Part shown: one piece after another, positions 10,137 through 19,553 of the stretch
Numbering within the stretch: position 1 is the stretch's first letter
Layout: every line of letters begins with the position of its first letter
DNA from: Nitrospira sp.
GTDB lineage: Bacteria > Nitrospirota > Nitrospiria > Nitrospirales > Nitrospiraceae
Direction: 5' to 3'
Assembly (NCBI GenBank): GCA_005116885.1
Contig: SWDP01000037.1
Location: 31,781 to 79,682 of the forward strand
Length of the DNA stretch: 47,902 nt
Notes under the pieces: generated by a model
What the model was told of the DNA's origin: nothing
Databases searched by the model: none
What the model saw: only the letters and a program-made list of their open reading frames with translations
Translations under genes and position numbers: made by a program

Positions 10137-10334
10137 GCCAAAGTCTTTGGAAAAGAGGACGCCCAATCTCGTTCTCAGCTCAAAAAAATCCTCAACGTAC
10201 CCCCGCTTGAGTTTCTGAAAGGGTCCTGCGGCTTACTCGATCAGGTTGAAATTCTCCGCACCGGATCTTGACAATTCATTTTCTTGGAAGATACAGTGTG
10301 TCGCAGTACTTAATTCCTACCGGAATACTCATGT

Positions 10335-10784
10335 ATGAAGGTATCGCTTAGAGCAACTTATGGAATTATGGCGGCTGTTGACCTAGCCATGCATCGTGGG
10401 TCAGCGCCTGTCCAAGCCAAAACAATTGCCCGTCGACAGGCCATTCCAGCTCGTTTTCTTGAGCAGGTCCTACATGGGATGAAGAAAGCCGGCCTTGTCA
10501 CGAGCTTAAGAGGAGCTCAGGGGGGATACGTGCTTTCGAAGAAACCGTCCGAGGTATCGGTCGTCGAGATCCTTGAGGCGCTCGATGGCCCTCTGCTACT
10601 CTCAAGCGGTGGAACTGAGCGTGGGCAGGGGCGACGACCCAGCAAACCAGAACTGTTACTGGGGAAGATTTGGGAGCAGGTTCATCAAGCAGAGCGCCAC
10701 GTCCTTGAGGCGATCAGCGTGGAAGAATTAGCCGGGCAGCAGCGAGTGCTGGAGCAGGAGCGGTCGTTGATGTACCACATTTGA
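10335..10784 (+). CDS. Rrf2-family transcriptional regulator
   Basis: 149 aa; 'MKVSLRATYGIMAAVDLAMHRGSAPVQAKTIARRQAIPARFLEQVLHGMKKAGLVTSLRGAQGGYVLSK'. Confidence 0.9.
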   Translation: MKVSLRATYGIMAAVDLAMHRGSAPVQAKTIARRQAIPARFLEQVLHGMKKAGLVTSLRGAQGGYVLSKKPSEVSVVEILEALDGPLLLSSGGTERGQGRRPSKPELLLGKIWEQVHQAERHVLEAISVEELAGQQRVLEQERSLMYHI

Positions 10785-10792
10785 GGTCACCC

Positions 10793-11641
10793 ATGATTCA
10801 CACACCACTTAGTACGGTCTCAATAAAAACAGAACCTATTCCTCCTGACATTCTGGAGGAGATCGAGACCTTCGAAGCCGAGGCTAAGCGCATGGCAACC
10901 GGCGACGTCTCAGGGGATCTGTTCAGGCCCTTCCGCCTGCAGTACGGCATTTACGGCCAACGTCAGGCCGGTGTCCAGATGATCCGTATCAAGATCCCGT
11001 TCGGCGGACTGACGGCGAATCAGCTGCGCCGGGTTGCAGAATTGACCGAGCAGTATGCGACCGGCGTCGGGCATGTCACCACGCGTCAGGATATCCAGCT
11101 GCATTTTGTCGAATTACAGGACGTCTCGACCATCATGCGTGGGCTGGCCGAAGTCGGCATGACCACGAGAGAGGCCTGCGCCAACACGGTTCGTAACGTC
11201 ACGGCTTGCCACCTTGCCGGAATCTGTCAGGGGGAAGTGTTCGACGTGACGCCCTATGCGAAGACCGTCGCGCTTCATCTTTTGCGGAATCCACTCAACC
11301 AGAGCCTCCCGCGCAAATTTAAAATTGCCTTCTCCGGGTGCAAGCAGGACTGCGCGCTCACACCGATTCATGACATCGGGCTACTCGCCGCCAAGCGTGC
11401 GGATGGAGTCATTGGTTTTCGCATGGTCGCCGGTGGCGGACTGGGTTCAGCTCCACGAATCGCACAGGTTCTTCGTGAATTCACCCCGGTGGACGAGCTG
11501 ATCCCGAGTGTCGAAGCCGTGATTCGGGTGTTCGACACCTTAGGTAATCGAAAAAATCGCACGAAGGCCCGGATGAAGTTTGTGATCGAAAAGCTGGGCT
11601 TCGCGGAATTCAAACGTCGATGGGAAGAGGCCTACGTGTAG
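10793..11641 (+). CDS. Nitrite/sulfite reductase hemoprotein-like, N-terminal half protein
   Basis: NIR_SIR_ferr-like 'GGLTANQLRRVAELTEQYATGVGHVTTRQDIQLHFV', then C-x5-C (CHLAGIC) and C-x3-C (GCKQDCA). Confidence 0.85.
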   Translation: MIHTPLSTVSIKTEPIPPDILEEIETFEAEAKRMATGDVSGDLFRPFRLQYGIYGQRQAGVQMIRIKIPFGGLTANQLRRVAELTEQYATGVGHVTTRQDIQLHFVELQDVSTIMRGLAEVGMTTREACANTVRNVTACHLAGICQGEVFDVTPYAKTVALHLLRNPLNQSLPRKFKIAFSGCKQDCALTPIHDIGLLAAKRADGVIGFRMVAGGGLGSAPRIAQVLREFTPVDELIPSVEAVIRVFDTLGNRKNRTKARMKFVIEKLGFAEFKRRWEEAYV

Positions 11642-13285
11642 ATGGGGCATGCCCGTCCAACGCATGAGCCGATCAAATTATTGTCGTATCCGGATGAACC
11701 CGTTCCCCTCATCATGCCGACGTCGAATGGGTCGAAGCCGGCAGCAGTGCAGACCAATGGTCATGCCAATGGCGCGCCGGTGGAGACGCCGTTCGAGATG
11801 TGGCGTCGCACCAACGTGGTGCGTCAGAAACAAGAGGGTTATGTCGCCGCCGTGACGAAATTATTCATGGGCGATCTGACGGCAGAGCAGATGTTGCACA
11901 TCGCCGATCTTGCGGATCGCTATTCCAATGGCAACATTCGGACGACGATCAATCAAAACATGATTATTCGATGGATACCCGAGTCGCGCATCGCCGACCT
12001 CTACACTGACTTGGCCTCACAGGGATTGGCCGATCCCGGCGCTGAGTTGGTCGAAGATATTATCGCCTGTCCCGGCACCGATACGTGTGGGCTGGGGATC
12101 ACATCATCCAAGGGGCTTGCGCGAGCACTGGCAGAGGTATTCCCGGCTGGCCGTGTTCCTGATGATCTGAAGGATGTGAGCGTCAAGATCAGCGGGTGCC
12201 ACAACTCCTGCGCCCAGCATCATATCGCCACGATCGGCTTGCATGGGGTGGGGAAACGCATTGGCGAGCACGTCGCGCCTTTCTATGAATTGCATTTAGG
12301 CGGACGGGTTGACGGGGCGGCAAAGATCGGACAGATGGTGGTGAAGTTGCCGGCTAAGAGTGTGTCTGCGGCGATCACGCATTTGATTGATGTGTATCGG
12401 CGTGACCGCCTCTCCGGCGAAGGGCTGCCGGCATTCATCGATCGCGTGGGCAAGGTCAAACTCAAGGATGCATTGATCCCATACACCATCGTGCCGTCCT
12501 TTCAAGATGACCCGACGTTCTACTACGACTGGGAAGGAGAAGCAGAATTTATCTTGGAAGATCTCGGACCTGGTGAGTGTGCGGGTGGTGCGCTTGAAAT
12601 GATCGAGAACGGCATTCTTGAAGCCGACCAAGAGCTCTATCAGGCCAAGCTGCTTGTCGATAACCATCAATATTCCGTCTCGGTGAACAAGTCGTATCGC
12701 GCGGTGTTGGCTGCTGCCAAGGCGTTGCTGGTGACGGAAGGACTTGAGCCTTCAACGGATGCAGAAACCTTCATCGAATTCGACAGCAGGATCGCGCAAA
12801 AAGGTATTGTGCCGGCCATGTATCGGGACTTGAGACAGAGCGTCGGCGATTTAGGACCGAAGGACACGACTGGCGAATCGGCCCGCGACAAGATGGTTTT
12901 TGCCAAAGGATTCGTCGATGCCTGTCGTGTCGCCACAGAGCAGATGGGCAAAGATCTGAAATTGGCGCCGGTGGACAAGGCTGCGGCGGTGACGACCAAC
13001 ATACAGCCTGAGGTCAAGCCGGTTTCTTCCGTATCTACGCCCGCTGCATCCAGCGCACCGATCTATGATTTACGCGGAGTCGCCTGCCCGATGAATTATG
13101 TGAAGACCAAGCTGAAGCTGGAGATGATGGATGCGGGTGAACGTTTGGAGGTCTGGCTCGATGCAGGCGAACCGATTAAGAATGTGCCGATGAGTTTGAA
13201 AAACGATGGGCATTTGCTGTTGCTGCAGGAACCACTTGAAGTCGCGGCGGATCATTATCGGATTCTAGTCGAAAAAGTAGAGTGA
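11642..13285 (+). CDS. Nitrite/sulfite reductase hemoprotein-like, C-terminal half protein fused to a TusA/SirA-like domain
   Basis: C-x5-C (CPGTDTC), C-x3-C (GCHNSCA); C-terminus 'IYDLRGVACPMNYVKTKLKLEMMDAGERLEVWLDAGEPIKNVPMSLKNDGH' is TusA-like. Confidence 0.88.
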   Translation: MGHARPTHEPIKLLSYPDEPVPLIMPTSNGSKPAAVQTNGHANGAPVETPFEMWRRTNVVRQKQEGYVAAVTKLFMGDLTAEQMLHIADLADRYSNGNIRTTINQNMIIRWIPESRIADLYTDLASQGLADPGAELVEDIIACPGTDTCGLGITSSKGLARALAEVFPAGRVPDDLKDVSVKISGCHNSCAQHHIATIGLHGVGKRIGEHVAPFYELHLGGRVDGAAKIGQMVVKLPAKSVSAAITHLIDVYRRDRLSGEGLPAFIDRVGKVKLKDALIPYTIVPSFQDDPTFYYDWEGEAEFILEDLGPGECAGGALEMIENGILEADQELYQAKLLVDNHQYSVSVNKSYRAVLAAAKALLVTEGLEPSTDAETFIEFDSRIAQKGIVPAMYRDLRQSVGDLGPKDTTGESARDKMVFAKGFVDACRVATEQMGKDLKLAPVDKAAAVTTNIQPEVKPVSSVSTPAASSAPIYDLRGVACPMNYVKTKLKLEMMDAGERLEVWLDAGEPIKNVPMSLKNDGHLLLLQEPLEVAADHYRILVEKVE

Positions 13286-13290
13286 TGCGG

Positions 13291-13380
13291 CGAAGGGATG
13301 TTTCCTTGCTCGCGCAACGCGCGGCCTCAGAAGGCCCTCGTTGGACGCGCGCAGTTGGAAATCATCCCTTTCGCCCGCTT
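13291..13380. repeat. Second dispersed repeat family (GC-rich 'tgctcgcgcaacgcgcgg...gacgcgcgcagt')
   Basis: Matches the reverse complement of 26105-26180; an 18-nt core also occurs near 18220. Confidence 0.65.
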
Positions 13381-13409
13381 GAAGTGTGAGTGAAAGCAGG
13401 AAGAAGTAA

Positions 13410-14117
13410 ATGGCAAATATCTCATCAGAAGAACTGAAGGCTTGGGGCGAGTCGTTTGAGACGAAGCAGCCACAAGAGGTGTTGGCAGCTGCGATCGAAC
13501 GGTATGCGCCGAGGATTGTGCTCGCCTGTAGTTTCGGGGCAGAGGATGTGGTGCTCTTGGACATGGTCCACCGCATTAATCCTTCCGTGCCGCTCTTCTA
13601 TCTCGACACGGAGTTTCTCTTTCCCGAGACCTATGCCGCGCGTGACCGTGTGATTGAGCACTATGGGTTGCAGCCACAACAAGTTATGCAGGTGAAGTCG
13701 TTGCTTACGCCGGAGCAGCAAGCGGCTCAGCATGGCGAGGCCCTCTGGGCGCGCCAGCCTGATCAATGTTGTGAGCTGCGCAAAGTGGAGCCGCTCACCC
13801 GCGTGCTGAAGGGATTCGACGCTTGGATTACCGGGATTAGGCGGGATCAGTCTCCCACGCGAGCCCATGCGAAGCTGATCGAGTGGGACCAGAAATTTCA
13901 GTTGGCGAAGGTCAACCCACTCGCGAAGTGGACGTGGGAAGATGTCTGGACCTACATTCGTATCTATGAAGTGCCCTACAATGAATTGCATGACCGCAAC
14001 TATCCCAGCATCGGCTGCACCTATTGCACGAGCCCGGTGATGCCCGGCGAAGACCCCCGCGCGGGACGATGGAAAAACTTTACCAAGACTGAGTGCGGGT
14101 TACACAAGGGTTCGTAA
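13410..14117 (+). CDS. cysH: Assimilatory APS reductase (CysH family with CC...CxxC)
   Basis: PAPS/APS reductase fold 'IVLACSFGAEDVVLLDMVHRINPSVPLFYLDTEFLFPETY'; QCCELRK and GCTYC cysteine pairs; C-term ECGLH. Confidence 0.92.
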   Translation: MANISSEELKAWGESFETKQPQEVLAAAIERYAPRIVLACSFGAEDVVLLDMVHRINPSVPLFYLDTEFLFPETYAARDRVIEHYGLQPQQVMQVKSLLTPEQQAAQHGEALWARQPDQCCELRKVEPLTRVLKGFDAWITGIRRDQSPTRAHAKLIEWDQKFQLAKVNPLAKWTWEDVWTYIRIYEVPYNELHDRNYPSIGCTYCTSPVMPGEDPRAGRWKNFTKTECGLHKGS

Positions 14118-15178
14118 TGTCGATGCAGGAGTTTATCGCCAAGATTGCGAAGGGGCCACGAGCTGCCAAGGACCTCACGTGGGACGAAGCGAAGCGGGCG
14201 ATGAAGACGCTCATTGAAGGGGAAGCCACGCAGGCGCAGGTGGGGGCTTTTCTCATGGCCATGCGGGTCAAGATGGAGTCTGTCACCGAACTGGCCTCAA
14301 TGACCGCAGCCGCGCGCTCCTATGTGGCGCCTGTGCCGATTCCGCGAGAACTCGGTGTCGTGGATCTGCCGAGCTACGCAGGGAAACAAGAAACCTTCCA
14401 CGCCCTTGCTGCCGCTGCCATTGTGGCTGTATCGGCAGGCGCATCGGTCTTGATGCACGGGTATGACGGGATACCCGGTCGCGCGGGGAATGCAGGGGTG
14501 CTCAAAGCCTTGGGTCTGTCGATCGACATGGATCCAAAAGTAGCGGCAGAGGCGGTGGTGCAGCACGGATTTGCCTATCTCGACATCGCCCTCTACCACC
14601 CTCCGGTCTATCGCTTTTTGGAGATGCGCCAAGAGCTGGGAGCGCGGAACATCTTTCATCCGATTGCGAGGCTCTTGAACCCGGCGCGCGCCTTGTCGCA
14701 GATCGTCGGCCTATCCCATCCGCCTCATTTTGAAAAGACGGCTGAAGTGTTGCGGATGCTGGGTTGCTCGCGGGCGTTGGTGGTCAGTGGCGTGGAAGGC
14801 GATCCTGAGCTCTCGATTGCTGCCCTTACCAGGGTGTTGGAATTGCGGGATGAGCGGATTAGTCCCCTCACGTTCGCATCGAAAGATGTCGGATTGCCGC
14901 TGGGAACGCCACGAGACATGGCAGGCTTCCCATCGGATCAGCGAGACAAGGAAGCGGATCTACTCAAACGAATTCTTCATAATCAAGTGCCTGGCGGATC
15001 GTGCAACTGGGTCGTGATGAATGCGGCGTTGATTTTGTATGCCGCAGGCAAAGGGGCGACGTGGACGTCATGCGTACCACTGGCACGTCGAGCGCTTGAA
15101 GATGGATCGGCAGCACGTAAGTTGGAGGAATTGACTCAGGAGCCGGTGGGGATCGGTGTGACAGGTCGCTTACATTGA
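14117..15178 (+). CDS. Anthranilate phosphoribosyltransferase-like (TrpD2/YbiB type) protein
   Basis: 'TLIEGEATQAQVGAFLMAMRVKMESVTELASM...GYDGIPGRAGNAGVLKALG'; ATG overlaps the cysH stop (TAATG). Confidence 0.8.
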   Translation: MSMQEFIAKIAKGPRAAKDLTWDEAKRAMKTLIEGEATQAQVGAFLMAMRVKMESVTELASMTAAARSYVAPVPIPRELGVVDLPSYAGKQETFHALAAAAIVAVSAGASVLMHGYDGIPGRAGNAGVLKALGLSIDMDPKVAAEAVVQHGFAYLDIALYHPPVYRFLEMRQELGARNIFHPIARLLNPARALSQIVGLSHPPHFEKTAEVLRMLGCSRALVVSGVEGDPELSIAALTRVLELRDERISPLTFASKDVGLPLGTPRDMAGFPSDQRDKEADLLKRILHNQVPGGSCNWVVMNAALILYAAGKGATWTSCVPLARRALEDGSAARKLEELTQEPVGIGVTGRLH

Positions 15179-15260
15179 GCATGGCAGGCTACGGAACAAC
15201 TCGATTTATACATAAAGCGTAAGTGGAATCTTACATATGGCGCTGATAGCAAATTAATCG

Positions 15261-15389
15261 CAGTATGCTCAAAAAGGCCGTCCAGCAAGGCCGCAGGCGA
15301 ATCGAAACCGGAGGCGTACCCTCAGGGGTACGTTGAGGATTTCGATGAGCCGAGAACGAAGCTGGCGGGCTTTTTCAGCATCCTGCTAG
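15261..15389. repeat. TIR element (inverted orientation relative to 33638-33765)
   Basis: AGTATGCTCAAAAAGGCCGTCCAGC ... GCTGGCGGGCTTTTTCAGCATCCTGCTAG. Confidence 0.85.
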
Positions 15390-15404
15390 GAGAGGATCGA
15401 ATCC

Positions 15405-16202
15405 GTGCAACACCTTCGTCAACTAGAAGACCAGAGCGTGTACATTCTCCGGGAAGCCTATAAGCATTTCGACAACATGGGCATGCTGTGGTCGATGGGG
15501 AAGGATTCGACCGTATTGCTATGGTTGGCCAGAAAGGCCTTTTTCGGTCATGTCCCGTTCCCGCTTTTGCACGTCGACACGAGTTACAAAATTCCCGCCA
15601 TGATCGAATATCGCGATCGCGTCGCCCGCGAGTGGGGTCTCAAGTTGGTTGTGGGGCAAAACAAGGAAGCGCTCGCAGCCGGGATGAACCATACGCTGGG
15701 CCGCGTCAATTGCTGCACGGCTCTGAAAACCAATGGCCTCAAGCAATTGATCGAGCAAAAGGGCTATACGGGCATCATTCTCGGTGTACGGGCCGACGAG
15801 GAAGGGACGAGAGCGAAGGAGCGCTATTTCTCTCCCCGTGACAAGCATGGCGATTGGGATTTCCGGGATCAGCCACCAGAGCTCTGGGATCAATTCAAAA
15901 CGACGTTTCCTCCAGGAACACATATCCGAATTCATCCGCTGCTGGATTGGACGGAAATCAACATTTGGGAATACATCAAGTTTGAAAACATTCCCTTTAT
16001 CGATCTCTATCTCGACAAGGGGGATGGAACCCGCTATCGCAGTCTCGGGTGCGCGCCCTGCACGACGCCGATCAAATCGACCGCTAAGTCTGTGGACGAC
16101 ATCATCGAGGAGCTACGGCATACCACGGTGGCAGAGCGATCGGGACGCGCGCAGGATGAAGGGCGGGGGATGGAGTTGCTGCGCAAAGACGGATACATGT
16201 AA
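15405..16202 (+). CDS. cysD: Sulfate adenylyltransferase subunit 2
   Basis: 265 aa; '[45 protein letters not shown]', '[27 protein letters not shown]'. Confidence 0.95.
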   Translation: MQHLRQLEDQSVYILREAYKHFDNMGMLWSMGKDSTVLLWLARKAFFGHVPFPLLHVDTSYKIPAMIEYRDRVAREWGLKLVVGQNKEALAAGMNHTLGRVNCCTALKTNGLKQLIEQKGYTGIILGVRADEEGTRAKERYFSPRDKHGDWDFRDQPPELWDQFKTTFPPGTHIRIHPLLDWTEINIWEYIKFENIPFIDLYLDKGDGTRYRSLGCAPCTTPIKSTAKSVDDIIEELRHTTVAERSGRAQDEGRGMELLRKDGYM

Positions 16203-16205
16203 CGA

Positions 16206-16327
16206 GGATGATGAAAAAGCCCCCCAGCTTCGTTCTCGGCTCATCGAAATCCTCAACGTACCCGAGAGGGTACGATTCCGGTTTCGACTCGCCTCGGGCC
16301 TCGCTGGATGGTCTTTTTGATCATCCT
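16206..16327. repeat. TIR element, variant ends
   Basis: AGGATGATGAAAAAGCCCCCC ... GGTCTTTTTGATCATCCT. Confidence 0.85.
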
Positions 16328-16344
16328 CAATAAGGCATAGAAAC

Positions 16345-18189
16345 ATGGACAATCAAATTCAGAAACCATCGGACAATTTGAACATCGTCATCGTCGGTCA
16401 CGTGGACCATGGGAAATCCACCTTGCTGGGGCGTCTCTATGCCGACACGAGATAGTTGCAGGAAGGCAAGCTGGAAAAGGTTAAAGCCATCTGTCGGCAG
16501 CAGGGCAAGGAGTTCGAGTACGCCTTCTTGTTCGATGCCTTTCTTGAAGAGCAGGAGCAGGGCATCACCATTGATACGGCACGGACTTTTTTTAGCTGGA
16601 AGGGCCGGTACTACATCATCATCGATGCGCCGGGGCACAAGGAATTCCTCAAGAACATGATCTCCGGGGCTGCCCGAGCCGAAGGGGCGCTGTTGCTGAT
16701 CGATGCCTTGGAGGGTGTGAAGGAACAGTCCAAGAAACATGGCTATCTTTTATCGCTTCTCGGCGTGCGCCAGTTTGCCGTCGTCGTAAACAAGATGGAT
16801 CTGGTCGGCTACCGGCAGGATGTGTTCGACGGGATCGAAAAGGAATATCGGGAGTTCCTGGGGCAGTTCAAGGCAGTTCCACAGCAGATCATTCCGGTCA
16901 GCGCCAAGCTTGGAGATAATATCGCCAACCGGAGCGAGCAGATGCCGTGGTACAGCGGCCCCACTGTGCTGGATGCGCTGAGTGCCTTTCGGAAGGAACC
17001 GGGCCGATCCGAACAGCCGCTTCGTCTGCCGATCCAAGACGTGTACAAGTTCGACGCCCGCCGTATCATTACAGGGCGTGTCACAGCCGGGCGTGTAAAG
17101 GTTGGCGATTCCCTCGTCTTTTCACCGTCGAACAAACGGGCGACGGTCAAATCTATTGAAGCGTTCAATATCGATCCCCCGCCAGTAGAAGGCCAAGCAG
17201 GCCAGTCAGTTGGTGTCACGCTCGATGAGCAGATCTTTGTGGAACGAGGAGAGGTCGCCTCACACCAAGATGAACTTCCGCTGGTATCGACGGCTTTTCG
17301 AGCCAATGTGTTCTGGCTGGGCCGGAAGCCATTGGAACGGGGGCGGCGCTATCAGCTCAGAGTGGCGACGAAGGAAGTGGATTGTGAAGTGGCGACCATT
17401 CACCGGATCATCGACACGATGGACCTGGCTCAGCAGCAAGGCAGTAGCGTGGTGAATAGGAATCAGGTTGCTGAATTGACCATTCGAGCCAAAACGCCGG
17501 TCGCATTTGATCTTTCAGCATCATTTGAGTCGACTGGTCGGTTCGTGCTTGTGGATGAATATGATATTGCCGGCGGCGGTATTGTCACAGAGCTGGTTCA
17601 TGACGATCAGGAATTTCTCCGTGAAGAAGCGCGGCAGCGCGATTTCGCCTGGGTGAAGGGGCAGGTCGGCGTCGAGGATCGCGCACAGCAGTATGGCCAT
17701 CGCGCCGCGATTGTGCTGGTGACCGGCGGGCGGCATACAGGGAAATCTTTCTTGGCTAGAACCATCGAGGCCAGGCTTGTGGCGGACGGACGGCATGCGT
17801 ACCTGCTCGACGGAGAGAATCTTCGACGCGGCCTCGATGCAGACCTTTCGGAAGGAGAGCGAGGGCAAGCAGCCGAGATGGCGCGCCGCTATGGCGAGGT
17901 GGCGCGGCTGCTGGTCGATACTGGGCTGATCGTCGTCTCGACGACCAATCCCTTCGGCATGGCCTATGTCGAAGCGGCGCAGGTGATTCGCACGCTCGTC
18001 CACCCGGTCCCGGTGATCGCCGTCCATATGAGCAAGACCCCAGAAGAAGCCCCACCCAATACTGACATTGTGTTATCAGGCCCGGCAGATTTCGATGCGG
18101 CGACTCGGCGGATTCTTGAGGAACTCAAACACCGTGGAGTGCTCGCGCAAGCGATTGGGGCGAAGCCGGTCTTTCAGTACTCGATCTAG
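16345..18189 (+). pseudogene. cysN: Sulfate adenylyltransferase subunit 1 (CysN) with C-terminal APS-kinase-like domain, interrupted by an in-frame TAG at 16453-16455
   Basis: [65 protein letters not shown]..., same frame before and after the stop; C-term 'VTGGRHTGKSFLARTIEARL..LLDGENLRRGL'. Could be a true stop, recoding or a base error. Confidence 0.85.
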
Positions 18190-18208
18190 CAGGAGGGGAT
18201 GGAGGCTG

Positions 18209-18382
18209 ATGATCTTCTGTGCTCGCGCAACGCGCGGTCGCGGACTCCCCGAAGGCAAAATTCTCACCCTGCTGCTAAGCGAAAAGGGGGAAGTGTCTCG
18301 CCCGTTTACCATCCACGAAGGGCAGCTCGTTTTTCCGAACATCAAAAACCAGCGCCGCTTCTGGGAAAAAATTGCCAAGTAG
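18209..18382 (+). CDS. Small hypothetical protein
   Basis: 58-aa possible ORF MIFCARATRGRGLPEGKILTLLLSEKGEVSRPFTIHEGQLVFPNIKNQRRFWEKIAK; part of its N-terminus overlaps repeat-like sequence. Confidence 0.4.
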   Translation: MIFCARATRGRGLPEGKILTLLLSEKGEVSRPFTIHEGQLVFPNIKNQRRFWEKIAK

Positions 18383-18608
18383 AGTGGGAGAATTATCTTC
18401 GTTGGCCACCGCAACTGCCTAACAATCGCATCAACTTGGACTGCCAAACCGTCTGCTTTGCTCTGGGTGTGGACAGCCAGTTATGCTGCCGTTCGGTGTC
18501 GGAATGTGCGCCATCTGGCGGGCTGTATGTGCGAGTTTGACTCTCCAGAAACCCCTGTGTTACGGTTCATTCTCTTTGTATTCGCCCAGTTAGCGAGGGG
18601 TTTCCGTT

Positions 18609-19529
18609 ATGGCGGTTGAAAAAGATCTGAAGGCCATTCTTCGCAATTTGAAGTATTCAGACGACGCCAAAGTACTCGAACAGATTTCAGAAAATACCCA
18701 GCAGGTCCATGCTCGCATGGCCGGCATCAAGCATAAGCTGGTCGTCATGAGTGGCAAGGGCGGCGTGGGCAAGAGTATGACCACGGTTAACTTGGCGTTG
18801 GCCTTTGCGCGGCAAGGAGCGAAGGTCGGACTGTTAGATGTGGATCTGAATGGGCCCTGTGTGCCTCGCATGTTGGGATTGCACGGTCAGTCGTTGACGA
18901 TGAGGCCTGAGGGCGCGATTCCCCCGGTCGGGCCGCTCGGGGTAAAAGTCGCGTCGATGGACTTCTTCCTGGAAGATGCAGCGCCGGTACGCTGGAAGGG
19001 GCCGATGGACGTGAGCCCGGTCTGGTTGGGACTGATGGAAATGAATGTCATTCGAGAATTCTTGGCCGATGTCGTCTGGGGCGAACTCGATTATCTGCTG
19101 GTCGATCTGCCGCCCGGGGCTGCGGCGGACAAGCCTCCGGTCATCGCCGGGTTTATTCCGGACCTGGCGGGAGCGATTGTCGTCACGACGCCATCGGAGG
19201 TGGCATCGGACGTGGTGCAAAAATCAGTCACCTATGCCCGCGATATGGGCATCAAGGTGATGGGCATGGTCGAAAATATGAGCGAGTATCGCTGTCCTTC
19301 TTGTGGGGAAGTGAACGAGTTGTTTGAGGGCAATACCGAGGCGATGTGTGAGATGCTGGACTTGCCGCTGCTCGGACGGATTCCCTTCGATCGGACACTC
19401 GCGCGCACCTTTGACAAGGGCCAGCCGTTGCTTGACGACACGTATCCGACGATTCAACGGTACCAGGACATTGCCGGGCGCATTAGGACGTTACTGGACT
19501 ACAAAAAGGTGCTTGCCGATAAACTGTGA
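18609..19529 (+). CDS. Mrp/NBP35-family P-loop ATPase (Fe-S carrier-like)
   Basis: 'VVMSGKGGVGKSMTTVNLALAFARQGAKVGLLDVDLNGPCVPRMLG'; CPSC motif near the C-terminus. Confidence 0.93.
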   Translation: MAVEKDLKAILRNLKYSDDAKVLEQISENTQQVHARMAGIKHKLVVMSGKGGVGKSMTTVNLALAFARQGAKVGLLDVDLNGPCVPRMLGLHGQSLTMRPEGAIPPVGPLGVKVASMDFFLEDAAPVRWKGPMDVSPVWLGLMEMNVIREFLADVVWGELDYLLVDLPPGAAADKPPVIAGFIPDLAGAIVVTTPSEVASDVVQKSVTYARDMGIKVMGMVENMSEYRCPSCGEVNELFEGNTEAMCEMLDLPLLGRIPFDRTLARTFDKGQPLLDDTYPTIQRYQDIAGRIRTLLDYKKVLADKL

Positions 19530-19553
19530 CGTGACTCACTGAAGAGGAGAACC

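Noticed and set aside
11639-11644. Sulfite reductase split as a simple frameshift or nonsense pseudogene
   Set aside because: The second ORF has its own start and a ~50-aa non-homologous leader, and both halves keep complete cysteine motifs, so separate functional subunits are more likely.
16453-16455. TAG in cysN as a pyrrolysine codon
   Set aside because: No pyl genes or tRNA-Pyl are visible here, the position lies in a conserved EF-Tu-like region where Pyl has no known role, and one substitution explains it more simply.
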